This document shows, piece after piece, positions 17,586 to 25,498 of a stretch of DNA of 64,000 bases; positions within the stretch are counted from its first letter, which is position 1; the number at the start of each line of letters is the position of its first letter. Location of the stretch: positions 310,001-374,000 of the forward strand of contig OY969774.1 of assembly GCA_963702955.1 (NCBI GenBank). Direction: 5' to 3'. Below the pieces are notes generated by a model. That model saw only the letters and a program-made list of their open reading frames with translations, ran no database searches and was not told the origin of the DNA. The stretch comes from VRUE01 sp963702955 (GTDB lineage: Bacteria; Actinomycetota; Thermoleophilia; Solirubrobacterales; 70-9). Both the position numbers and the translations under genes were made by a program.

Positions 17586-17948
17586 ATGGCATCCACGGCC
17601 GACCTGATCCGCACCGCCGTCGAGCGATTCCAGGCCGAAGTCCCGGCGCTGCAGAACCTGAAGCTGGTCTTCGGCCTGGAGCTGAAAGGCCGCGGCGACA
17701 TCCAGCTCTACCGGGTCGAGCTGCCCGGCCCGAAGATCAGCAAGGACTTCGACCAGGACGAGCGCGTCCTGGTCGAAATCGACCGGCCGCAGTTCAACGA
17801 GCTGGCCGAGAAGGGGAACCTGAAGAGCTACCGCAAGGCGGTCGAGACCGGCCACATCAAGGCCAGCGGCGACTCCAACGTGAAGAAGCTGGTCGCCCAG
17901 GTGGTCGAAAAGCAGGAGCAGCGCGCGCGGCTCAAGAAAGCGCACTAG
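17586..17948 (+). CDS. Conserved-looking small protein, possible SCP2-like fold
   Basis: 120 residues, starting MASTADLIRTAVERFQAE. The pattern of alternating strands (NLKLVFGLELKGRGDIQLYR), an acidic loop and a late helical segment with HIKASGDSNVKKLVAQVVEK resembles the small sterol-carrier-protein-2 fold, where a 'G-x-I-x-x-x-G-D' strand-helix precedes the last helix. I cannot confirm this by eye. The gene ends 41 bases before the MaoC hydratase gene on the same strand and may be co-transcribed with it, which would fit a CoA-ester or lipid-binding role. Confidence 0.55.
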   Translation: MASTADLIRTAVERFQAEVPALQNLKLVFGLELKGRGDIQLYRVELPGPKISKDFDQDERVLVEIDRPQFNELAEKGNLKSYRKAVETGHIKASGDSNVKKLVAQVVEKQEQRARLKKAH

Positions 17949-17989
17949 CATCCCGCGCCGTCCAAGACCAGAGGAGATTCAGCAAACCG

Positions 17990-18508
17990 ATGAGCGAGCA
18001 GACCTACGAGCTGACCACCGACCAGGCCGAGCGCGAGGCATCCGGCGCCCACAGCTACGGCCGCTACCTCGAGGAGTTCGAGGTCGGCGCCGTCTACAAG
18101 CACTGGCCGGCGAAGACCGTGACCGAGTCCGACGATCACCTCTTCTGCCTGATCACGATGAACCATCACCCACTGCACCTCAACGACGTCTATGCGGCTA
18201 ATTCGCAGCAGGGGCGGAACGTGGTCGTCGGGCCGCTCGTCTATTCGCTGGCGCTCGGCATGTCAGTCTCCGATATCTCCGGCAAGGCGATCGCCAACCT
18301 GGCGACCGAAGAGCTGAGCCACCCGAATCCGGTCTTCCACGGCGACACCCTATTCTGCGAGACCGAGGTGCTGGAGAAGCGCGAGTCGAAATCGAAACCG
18401 GATCGGGGCACGGTCAAGGTCCAGACTCGGGTGCTGAACCAGGACGGCGTCCTCGTCGCCGAGTTCAAGCGGCTGGTGCTGGTCCCGCGCAAGAACCCTG
18501 GCACCTGA
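17990..18508 (+). CDS. mch: MaoC-type hydratase, probable mesaconyl-CoA hydratase
   Basis: This 172-residue hot-dog-fold dehydratase of the MaoC type has YLEEFEVGAVYKHWPAKTVT at the start, DHLFCLITMNHHPLHLND (the hydratase motif with catalytic Asp/His equivalents), VVGPLVYSLALGMSVSDISG, and HPNPVFHGDTLFCETEVL. Short actinobacterial proteins with this KHWPxKTVTExDDHLF signature accompany crotonyl-CoA carboxylase/reductase and ethylmalonyl-CoA mutase genes and are the presumed mesaconyl-CoA hydratases. The proteobacterial enzyme is about twice as long. The specific function rests on genomic context. Confidence 0.7.
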   Translation: MSEQTYELTTDQAEREASGAHSYGRYLEEFEVGAVYKHWPAKTVTESDDHLFCLITMNHHPLHLNDVYAANSQQGRNVVVGPLVYSLALGMSVSDISGKAIANLATEELSHPNPVFHGDTLFCETEVLEKRESKSKPDRGTVKVQTRVLNQDGVLVAEFKRLVLVPRKNPGT

Positions 18509-18532
18509 GGGTCGTCGGCGGGGCGCCCTTGC

Positions 18533-19099
18533 TCAGTGCGCTTCGTCTGAAGCGTGTGCCGGCGGCCTCGACTCCTCGGCCAGCGAGGTGATCTCGAGCG
18601 GGCCGTGGGCGGCCTCTTCGAGCACCTCGGTCGCCTCCTCGGCCGAGCGGGCGTAGAGCTCGACCAGCATGTGGACGACGATCCGCTCCTCGTCGTGCTT
18701 GTGGAAGCGGACGTGGGCGAAGAACTCGCGCACGCCGGCCTCGCCGAAGGCGCCGTAGGCGAGCAGCTCGGCGGCTTCCGGCCCGGCGCAGCTCTCGACC
18801 CGGTCCTGGTCGACGGTGACGGTGCAGGAGGCGACCCAGGGGGTGCCGGCGACCATCCGTTCCCAGCGATCCTCGATCGGCACCACGCGGTCGTCCTGGA
18901 AGGTCAGGTGGGGCTGGTCGTGCATGCAGTCGAGGCACTGGACAAGCGCTTCCTGGACCTCGTCAACGCCCTCGGCGGGGATGCCCGTTTCGGGGTCGAT
19001 GCGACGGATCGCGTCGTAGTGGATCTGGATCTCGAGGTTCTGCGACCAGCAGCGATAACAGCGCTGCCAGGCGGAACGGTCCCCGTTCATCTCGCTCAT
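18533..19099 (-). CDS. Hypothetical protein with N-terminal zinc-ribbon-like cysteines
   Basis: 188 residues. CYRCW near the N terminus and CLDCM about 40 residues later form a C-x2-C ... C-x2-C pattern that could bind zinc. The remainder is an alpha/beta region with no recognised motif (WVASCTVTVDQDRVESC, FFAHVRFHKHDEERIVVHML). It converges on the MaoC hydratase gene with only 24 bases between. I do not recognise a family. Confidence 0.55.
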   Translation of the reverse strand: MSEMNGDRSAWQRCYRCWSQNLEIQIHYDAIRRIDPETGIPAEGVDEVQEALVQCLDCMHDQPHLTFQDDRVVPIEDRWERMVAGTPWVASCTVTVDQDRVESCAGPEAAELLAYGAFGEAGVREFFAHVRFHKHDEERIVVHMLVELYARSAEEATEVLEEAAHGPLEITSLAEESRPPAHASDEAH

Positions 19100-19131
19100 G
19101 GCTGCATTGTCGCGCGCGGGCGGGATCGGCG

Positions 19132-20631
19132 CTATGCGGGCAGCTCGAGCCGCACGCCGAGCTCCTCGGCTGCCTCGGGCGTGAGGAACGCGTTGGTCTG
19201 CTCGAGCATCCGCTCGGCGATTCGCAGGTCGCTCCAGTCGATCGCCGCCGTGTACGCCTGCGCGAAGTCGAGCACGCGGATCAGGGGTTGCGGATTGCCG
19301 TTTCGCGAGAGCGCGCGCAGGCCCTGGAGGTAGTTGTCGCGATAGACGATCGGAATCACTATCCGCTGCTCGCCGACGGCGCTCAGCTCGGCGTTCATCA
19401 GCACCCGCGCGACGCGGCCGTTGCCGTCGCTGAACGGGTGCACCTCGGCGACCAGATACATCATGAAGATCGCCCGACTCAGGCCCCTCGGCAGCGTTTC
19501 GTAGAAGCGATAGCCCTCGACAAGGGTGCCGACGACCAGATCCGGATGCACGAAGGTGGTCGCCCCCGCGCGGTTTACGAGCGTCTTGAAGGCGCCCGGA
19601 TCGGCCTGCGGGCGTCGCTCCAAGATCAGCGCATGATGGGCGCGGAGAAGGTCGAGCAGGTCCTCGGGCCCGTCTGGGAGTTGCCGCCGCTTTGCCGGAT
19701 CGTTGACGAGGTCAAACGTGCCGAGGACATCGTGTGCATCCTCGAAACGCGCCTTCGGCACCGCGCGCCGGAAGACGATTTTCTCCGCCTCGCGCAGCGC
19801 GAACTCGGTCCCCTCGATCCAGTTGGAGAAGTACGCCTCGATGAACGAGAGGGTGGGGAGGGAGTCCGGCTGCTCCTCGCGCCCTTCGACTGGATCTCTC
19901 ATCAGGGCTGCCTGGAGCGTCTCGAACAGCTCTATGCGGCGGGAATCGAAGCCGAGGCCGGCATTCGCCGCGCGGGCGGCGGGGGTGGTGAGCTGCCCGT
20001 CCCGAGTGCCCAGGATCGCGCCGACGAGATCGTCGAGCGCCGTCATCTCCCGCTCTGCGTCGAGCGCTGTCGCGATCTTGCTCGCTTGGACGCGCAGTTC
20101 GTTGAGCGCCTCGGTGCCACGTAGGGCGGCGGTTCGCGTCAGCTCGTCCTCGACCTCGGACCTGGAGAGGGTGCGCGAGACTCCGTTCCGTGCTCTCGAC
20201 CGCCGCAGGTTGTCGAGGAGCGCCCGTTGACGGCTCGAGAAGTGCAGGCCCTCCATGTGGGGCATGTCGCCCGGCACGGGCCCCGGCCCTCGGCGAGGCA
20301 GCAGGGTGAGGCCGGGCAGGCGGACCGGCCGCCGGCCCGCGTGGTCGGGTCCGGCGTCGAGGAAGAGGGAGCCGTCGGCCGACGGCTGTGCCTCGATGCC
20401 GCTGCGGTCGACGATCACGGCTCCGGGGAAGTAGTGGGCGGCGACCCGAGACCAGTTGCGCCGCACCACCTGCTCGAGCGGCTCGGCGAGGTTGCGCGTA
20501 TATAGGCGGCCGGTTACTTTTCGGAGTCGGCCGCCTGCCACCGCACGCTGCACCGCGGGGGAGGTTCGCGTCGTGGTGGCGAAGACCTCGGGCTGCTCAT
20601 CCAGCGAAAAAGTGCGCTTAGTCGCCTCCAT
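19132..20631 (-). CDS. AbiEi-like antitoxin domain fused to Fic-domain protein
   Basis: 499 residues. The N terminus (RTSPAVQRAVAGGRLRKVTG followed by RLYTRN) reads as the winged-helix AbiEi-type regulator that introduces type IV antitoxins. Residues 250-480 are a Fic fold with the inhibitory motif SNWIEGT (pattern S/T-x3-E-G/N) N-terminal to the core and the catalytic loop HPFSDGNGRVAR. Fic enzymes transfer AMP or related groups to protein hydroxyls; the intact Glu suggests self-inhibition. Regulator and enzyme in one chain make a self-contained toxin-antitoxin-like unit. Three direct repeats overlie the promoter and first codons. Confidence 0.75.
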   Translation of the reverse strand: MEATKRTFSLDEQPEVFATTTRTSPAVQRAVAGGRLRKVTGRLYTRNLAEPLEQVVRRNWSRVAAHYFPGAVIVDRSGIEAQPSADGSLFLDAGPDHAGRRPVRLPGLTLLPRRGPGPVPGDMPHMEGLHFSSRQRALLDNLRRSRARNGVSRTLSRSEVEDELTRTAALRGTEALNELRVQASKIATALDAEREMTALDDLVGAILGTRDGQLTTPAARAANAGLGFDSRRIELFETLQAALMRDPVEGREEQPDSLPTLSFIEAYFSNWIEGTEFALREAEKIVFRRAVPKARFEDAHDVLGTFDLVNDPAKRRQLPDGPEDLLDLLRAHHALILERRPQADPGAFKTLVNRAGATTFVHPDLVVGTLVEGYRFYETLPRGLSRAIFMMYLVAEVHPFSDGNGRVARVLMNAELSAVGEQRIVIPIVYRDNYLQGLRALSRNGNPQPLIRVLDFAQAYTAAIDWSDLRIAERMLEQTNAFLTPEAAEELGVRLELPA

Positions 20632-20695
20632 CTTGGGAGACAGTGTAGAAAAAACGCGCTTAAGCCGCGAAAATGGGCGAAAAACTGCGCTTAAG
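20604..20695. repeat. Three direct repeats at the AbiEi-Fic promoter
   Basis: Copies of a GCGAAAAA-(1-2 nt)-GCGCTTAAG element occur at 20604-20620, 20648-20664 and 20677-20695. Their GCGCTT cores are 42 and 32 bases apart, close to whole helical turns. The first copy lies inside the first codons of the Fic gene and the others lie upstream. This is the expected layout of an autoregulatory operator array for the AbiEi-like domain. Confidence 0.65.
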
Positions 20696-20727
20696 GCTGG
20701 AGCGTGAGCCGTCGTTTTTCGGTGTAA

Positions 20728-20747
20728 AATGACGGCTATATGTCATT
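20728..20747. promoter_or_regulatory. Inverted repeat over the start codon of DUF4143 ATPase gene
   Basis: AATGAC and GTCATT flank an 8-base centre that contains the ATG. A bound repressor or an RNA hairpin here would block initiation. Confidence 0.4.
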
Positions 20748-21900
20748 GCGAGCCCTGCCGCGCATCTACCGCCTGCCCCAGGGCAGCTTCTTCCTGTTCG
20801 GACTGCGCGGGGTCGGCAAGAGCACCTGGATCGGGGAGCAGCTTCCGGACGCGTACCGATTCGACCTGCTCGACGAGGGGCTCTACCAGGGCCTGCTGGC
20901 CGATCCCGCGCCGTTCGCCGGCGAGCTTCGCCGTCTCGACCCGGGAGGCTGGGTCGTGGTCAACGAGGTCCAGCGCCTGCCCGGCCTGCTGAACGAGGTC
21001 CACCGATTCATCGAGGAGCGTGGGCTGCGCTTCGCGCTGCTCGGATCGAGCGCTCGCAAGCTTCGTGCCGCCGGGGTCAACCTGCTCGGGGGACGCGCCC
21101 TGTGGCGGGAAATGTTCCCTCTTACCCCCGAGGAGCTGGGCGGGGACTTCGATCTCGAGCGCGCCCTTGAGATCGGTGCGCTCCCCCTGGTGCTCGACTC
21201 CGACTCGCCGCGCGAGACCCTGCGCGCCTACGTCCAGCTCTATTTGCGCGAGGAGATCAAAGGCGAGGCGCTGGTGCGCAACCTGCCGGGGTTCGCGCGA
21301 TTCCTCCCCGTCGCCGGCCTGTTCCACGGCCAGCTCCTCAATGTCGCCGGGATCGCCCGCGACGCCGGCGTCGCGCGAACCACCGTCGAGGGGTACCTGG
21401 GAGTGCTCGAGGACACGCTCCTCGCCCGGCGCCTGCCGGCCTACGAGGCGCGCCTGCGCGTGCGCGAGCGCAAGCACCCCAAGCTCTACTGGATGGACCC
21501 GGGGGTCGTCCGCGCGGCGAAGGGGGTGCACGGCTCGGTCGCACCGGAGGAGGCCGGGTCCCTGCTCGAGGGTTGGGTCCACGCCCTGCTTTGCACCTAC
21601 ATGGAGGAGCGCGAGCTCGCCGACGAAATCGCCTACTGGGCGCCGGCGGAGTCCAAGCGGCTCGAGGTCGATTTCGTGCTGCGCCGCGGCGCAGAGCTCT
21701 GCGCCCTGGAGGTCAAGGCCGCGCGCCGGATTCATCCAGGGGACATGGCCGGGCTGCGGGCGATCGGAGAGCTGCCCGGGCTTCGGCGGCGAATTCTGAT
21801 CCATCGTGGCGACCGGCCGACTCGAACCGAGGACGGGATCGACGCCTTGCCGGTCCAAACCTTCCTCGAGGCCCTCGAGGAAGGTCGCCTGTGGCCCTGA
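20740..21900 (+). CDS. AAA-type ATPase with DUF4143 domain, atypical Walker B
   Basis: 386 residues. The Walker A motif FGLRGVGKST is intact. The Walker B strand reads GGWVVVNEVQRLPGL, with Asn where the family has Asp, which should weaken magnesium binding. The DUF4143 part has the winged-helix region LNVAGIARDAGVARTTVEGY and the nuclease-like EVDFVLRRGAELCALEVKAA. It is a diverged paralogue of the ATPase at 16.2-17.5 kb. It is divergent from the Fic gene, and the shared 108-base region holds repeats and an inverted repeat. Biological role unknown. Confidence 0.8.
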   Translation: MSLRALPRIYRLPQGSFFLFGLRGVGKSTWIGEQLPDAYRFDLLDEGLYQGLLADPAPFAGELRRLDPGGWVVVNEVQRLPGLLNEVHRFIEERGLRFALLGSSARKLRAAGVNLLGGRALWREMFPLTPEELGGDFDLERALEIGALPLVLDSDSPRETLRAYVQLYLREEIKGEALVRNLPGFARFLPVAGLFHGQLLNVAGIARDAGVARTTVEGYLGVLEDTLLARRLPAYEARLRVRERKHPKLYWMDPGVVRAAKGVHGSVAPEEAGSLLEGWVHALLCTYMEERELADEIAYWAPAESKRLEVDFVLRRGAELCALEVKAARRIHPGDMAGLRAIGELPGLRRRILIHRGDRPTRTEDGIDALPVQTFLEALEEGRLWP

Positions 21901-21963
21901 GCTTCGGCTTCGCGGCGACGCCCGCCTCGCGCAGGCGGTAGCGCAAAGATTTCTATGTAGAGC

Positions 21964-21986
21964 TATAGTTTACTCTGTTATAGTTT
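21964..21986 (+). promoter_or_regulatory. AT-rich direct repeats before DUF234-type ATPase
   Basis: TATAGTTT occurs twice, 15 bases apart (21964 and 21979), in a short AT-rich patch ending just before the ATG. It could be promoter and operator together. Confidence 0.35.
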
Positions 21987-21991
21987 TCAGC

Positions 21992-23455
21992 ATGGGCGCC
22001 TTTGTGGGTCGCGATCGGCAGCTTGAGATCCTCGCGAACGAGCTTGGCCAGGTTGGCCCGCAGGCGGGAAGATTCGTCTGGATGCGCGGGCGGCGACGTG
22101 TCGGAAAGTCGCGCCTCGTCGAGGAGTTCCTGCGTCGATCGGGGGTCCGCCATCTCTATTTCCAGGCTCCGAGGCGCGAGCCGGAGGCCGCCCTTGCGCG
22201 CTTTGCGGCTGCGCTGACGGAGTCCGGCCTACCCGCCGGCGATCTTGTCGCGGCGGGAGCCTCGTTCGACTCCTGGCCCGCGGCCCTTCGCCTTGCCGGC
22301 CAGGGAGCGAGCGCACAGGAGCCGGTCGCCATAGTCATCGACGAGCTGCCCTACCTCGCCGAGCGCGACAGCGGCTTTCCCGCCGACCTCCAGCTGGCCT
22401 GGGACAGGCATCTGGAGGGTCAGCCGGTTCTGCTGATAGCGATCGGCTCGGACCTGCGGATGATGGAGATCCTCACCGAATATCCGGCCGAGCTTCACGG
22501 CCGTCCCACCCGTGAGATGACGATCCCTCCTCTGACGCCGGCAGAGGTCGCCGACTTGGCCGGGGTCTCCAGCGCCCAGGCGTTCGACCGCTACCTCGTC
22601 GTGGGTGGCTTCCCTCAGCTCGTCAACTCCTGGCCGCGGGGAGCGAGTCGCAAGCAGTTCCTGGAACAGGCCCTGAACGACTCCAGCACGCCGTTCGTGA
22701 CGAACGCGCTGCGCATCCTCAGCGCCGAGTTCGATGGGCGGTCCCAGGCTCGCAGAGTCCTCGGCGCGATCGGCTCGGGCGAGCGCACCAATGCCAACAT
22801 CGCGAAGGCGAGTGGCGTATCGAACGAGGCGTCGCTGAGCCACGCGCTGAAGATCCTGGTTGAGAAGGGGGTCGTCTCGGAAGGGTTGCCGTATGCCGCG
22901 CCTCCCGGTCGCAAGAACAAGCGCTACGCGGTCATGGACCCGTACCTGCGCTTCTGGCTGCGATTCGTCGGGCCCAATCTGGACGAGATAGACCGGGATA
23001 GAGGCGATCTGCCCATCGAGCGCATCGAGCGTGACTGGACGACCTACCGCGGGATGGCCGTCGAGCCGCTGGTCCGCGATTCGGTCGAGCGGCTTCTTCT
23101 GGATCCCACCTGCTCGGAGGCGCTGGATGGCGCCCGCCTGGTTGGCAGCTACTGGACGCGGAACAACACGGTTCAGGTCAACCTCGTAGGCGGCAAGGAT
23201 CGCAATCCCGCCGAGGTCGCGTTCATCGGGTCGATCAAGTGGCGAGAGAGCGCAGCCTTCAATCGCGAGGACGCAATCCGCCTCGCCGGCCAGCGCGGGG
23301 AGGTGCCGGGTGCCTCACAAGCGAAGCTGGTAGGCGTCTCGCGGCGCGGATTCGCCAAGGGCACCGAGGAGATCGACGTCAAGCTCACCCCGGACGATCT
23401 ACTTGCAGGAATCAGGCAGTCGCCCCGGCCGCCGCACGCTGCTCGACCAGGGTGA
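21992..23455 (+). CDS. AAA ATPase with C-terminal DUF234-type nuclease-like domain
   Basis: 487 residues starting MGAFVGRDRQLEILANELG; the in-frame upstream extension is read out of the preceding gene and ignored. Walker A is GRRRVGKSR and Walker B VAIVIDELPYL. The winged-helix segment ANIAKASGVSNEASLSHALK and the substrate-gate KRYAVMDPYLRFWLRFV follow, as in the archaeal-type ATPases with DUF234. The C-terminal AEVAFIGSIKWRE region resembles a restriction-endonuclease core. Function unknown; the family is suspected of defence or mobile-element roles. Its 3' end overlaps the ethylmalonyl-CoA mutase gene by 44 bases in convergent orientation. Confidence 0.75.
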   Translation: MGAFVGRDRQLEILANELGQVGPQAGRFVWMRGRRRVGKSRLVEEFLRRSGVRHLYFQAPRREPEAALARFAAALTESGLPAGDLVAAGASFDSWPAALRLAGQGASAQEPVAIVIDELPYLAERDSGFPADLQLAWDRHLEGQPVLLIAIGSDLRMMEILTEYPAELHGRPTREMTIPPLTPAEVADLAGVSSAQAFDRYLVVGGFPQLVNSWPRGASRKQFLEQALNDSSTPFVTNALRILSAEFDGRSQARRVLGAIGSGERTNANIAKASGVSNEASLSHALKILVEKGVVSEGLPYAAPPGRKNKRYAVMDPYLRFWLRFVGPNLDEIDRDRGDLPIERIERDWTTYRGMAVEPLVRDSVERLLLDPTCSEALDGARLVGSYWTRNNTVQVNLVGGKDRNPAEVAFIGSIKWRESAAFNREDAIRLAGQRGEVPGASQAKLVGVSRRGFAKGTEEIDVKLTPDDLLAGIRQSPRPPHAARPG

Positions 23456-25406
23456 CGATCTCGGCCATGATCCTGTTGATGTCGAAGTCCTTCGGCGTGT
23501 AGACGCCGGCGACGCCGGCCTCGCGCAGGCGCTTGGCGTCGGCGACGGGGATGATCCCGCCGACCACGACCGGGACCTCGACGCCGTCGGTGCGCAAGCG
23601 CCGCACGACCTCCGGCACCAGCTCCAGGTGGGAGCCGGAGAGGATCGAGAGGCCGACCACGTCAACGTCCTCCTGCAGGGCCGACTCGGCGATCTCCTCC
23701 GGGGTCAGGCGGATCCCCTGGTAGATCACCTCCATGCCGGCGTCGCGGGCGCGCAGGGCGATCTGCTCGGAGCCGTTGGAGTGGCCGTCGAGGCCGGGCT
23801 TGCCGACCAGGATCTTGATCCGGTGGCCGATCCGCTCGGAGACCTCGTCGACCCGGGCGCGGATCGCCGCCAGCTCTTCGGGGTGACCGGGCGGGGCGGC
23901 GCCGCTGACCCCGGTCGGGCCGCGGTAGGCGCCGAACGCCTCGCGCAGCACCCCGGCCCACTCGCCGGTCGTCGCGCCGGCCTTCGCCGCGGCGATCGTC
24001 GCCGGCATCACGTTCGCGCCGTCCTCGGCGGCGACCCGGCCGAGCTCCGCCAGCGCCGCCTGCACGGCCGCCTCGTCGCGCTCGGCCTTCCAGCGCTCCA
24101 GCGCCTCGATCCGTTCGCGCTCGACCTCGGGGTCTGGGGTGAGGATGCCGCCGTCGGCGCCGGCGGTGAGGGGGGAGCCCTCGCTCTCCGTATAGACGTT
24201 CTGGCCGATCACCTTCTGCTCGCCGCTCTCGATCCGCGCCACCCGCTCGCGGTGCGACTCGACCAGGCGCGCCTTCATGTAGGGGACGGCGCTGACCGCG
24301 CCGCCGTGCTCCTCGACGACCGCCATCTCCGCCCGGGCGCCCTCGGTCAGCTCCTCGACCAGGCCGTCCATCACGACCGAGCCCTCGAACAGGTCGGGGT
24401 ACTCGAGCAGGTCGGTCTCGTTCGCCAGCACCTGCTGGATCCGCAGGCTCCACTGCTGGTCCCAGGGGCGGGGCAGCCCCATCGCCTCGTTCCAGGCCGG
24501 CAGCTGGATCGCCCGGGCGCGGGCGTCGCGGCTCAGCGTCACCGCCAGCGCCTCGAGCACGATCCGCTGGATGTTGTTCTCCGGCTGCGCCTCGGTCAGG
24601 CCGAGGCTGTTGACCTGGACGCCGTAGCGGAAGCGCAGCATCTTCTCGTCGCTGACTCCGTAGCGCTCGCGGCCGATCTCGTTCCAGAGCCGGCCCATCG
24701 CCCGCAGCTTGGCGATCTCCTCGACCAGGCGGATGCCGGCGTTGACGAAGAAGGAGATGCGGCCGAAGACCTTCGGGAAGTCGGCCTCGGCGACCTGGCC
24801 GCGCGCCTTCACCTCGTCGAGCACGGCGATTCCGGTGCAGAGCGCGTAGGCGATCTCCTGCACCGGCGTCGCCCCGGCCTCCTGCAGGTGGTAGCTGCAG
24901 ATGTTGGTCGGGTTCCAGCTCGGCACCTCGTTGACCGTGAAGGCGACCATGTCGGCGATCAGCCGCATCGAGGGCTCGGGCGGGAAGGCGTAGGTGCCGC
25001 GCGAGAGGTACTCCTTGATGATGTCGTTCTGGGTCGTTCCCTTGAGCTTGTCGCGCGCCACCCCGTTCTCCTCGGCGACGGCGATGTAGAGGCCGAGCAG
25101 CCAGGCGGCGGTCGCGTTGATCGTCATCGAGGTGTTCATCTCGTCGAGCGGGATGCCGTCGAAGAGCCGGCCCATGTCGCCCTTGTGGGCGATCGAGACG
25201 CCGACCTTGCCGACCTCGCCGCGGGCGAGCACGTGGTCGGGGTCGTAGCCGGTCTGGGTGGGGAGGTCGAAGGCGACCGAGAGGCCGGTCTGGCCCTTGG
25301 CCAGGTTGCGGCGGTAGAGCTCGTTCGAGCGGCGGGCGTCTGAGTGGCCCGCGTAGGTGCGCATCACCCAGGGGCGGTCGCGCTCGGGAAGGCGGTGCTC
25401 GGCCAT
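23412..25406 (-). CDS. ecm: Ethylmalonyl-CoA mutase (coenzyme B12-dependent)
   Basis: About 664 residues, starting at the ATG two bases after a GGAGG. It converts (2R)-ethylmalonyl-CoA to (2S)-methylsuccinyl-CoA. The N-terminal barrel carries RTYAGHSDARRSNELYRRNL and VAFDLPTQTGYDPDHVLARG. In methylmalonyl-CoA mutases the corresponding positions read YAGFS and LATHRGYD, whereas YAGHS and LPTQTGYD are what I recall from Rhodobacter ethylmalonyl-CoA mutase. The C-terminal cobalamin domain has KPGLDGHSNGSEQ (the D-x-H-x-x-G motif), LSILSGSH and VGGIIPVADA. Length and single-gene organisation fit the family. Confidence 0.88.
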   Translation of the reverse strand: MAEHRLPERDRPWVMRTYAGHSDARRSNELYRRNLAKGQTGLSVAFDLPTQTGYDPDHVLARGEVGKVGVSIAHKGDMGRLFDGIPLDEMNTSMTINATAAWLLGLYIAVAEENGVARDKLKGTTQNDIIKEYLSRGTYAFPPEPSMRLIADMVAFTVNEVPSWNPTNICSYHLQEAGATPVQEIAYALCTGIAVLDEVKARGQVAEADFPKVFGRISFFVNAGIRLVEEIAKLRAMGRLWNEIGRERYGVSDEKMLRFRYGVQVNSLGLTEAQPENNIQRIVLEALAVTLSRDARARAIQLPAWNEAMGLPRPWDQQWSLRIQQVLANETDLLEYPDLFEGSVVMDGLVEELTEGARAEMAVVEEHGGAVSAVPYMKARLVESHRERVARIESGEQKVIGQNVYTESEGSPLTAGADGGILTPDPEVERERIEALERWKAERDEAAVQAALAELGRVAAEDGANVMPATIAAAKAGATTGEWAGVLREAFGAYRGPTGVSGAAPPGHPEELAAIRARVDEVSERIGHRIKILVGKPGLDGHSNGSEQIALRARDAGMEVIYQGIRLTPEEIAESALQEDVDVVGLSILSGSHLELVPEVVRRLRTDGVEVPVVVGGIIPVADAKRLREAGVAGVYTPKDFDINRIMAEIVTLVEQRAAAGATA

Positions 25407-25498
25407 CGCCTCCAATCTTAAGCGGGGCAGCGGGAAAGACGGCGTTCATCGGTCACGGTGCGCATCTTTTCCCCGAGGCTGTGTTTAGGCTGCGAACG

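Noticed and set aside
12605..23455. Prophage or integrative element
   Set aside because: No integrase, recombinase, terminase, capsid or tail genes and no tRNA-flanked attachment repeats.
23412..25406. Methylmalonyl-CoA mutase
   Set aside because: YAGHS and LPTQTGYD differ from the methylmalonyl-CoA mutase residues I recall, and Ccr and malyl-CoA lyase are nearby; ethylmalonyl-CoA mutase fits better.
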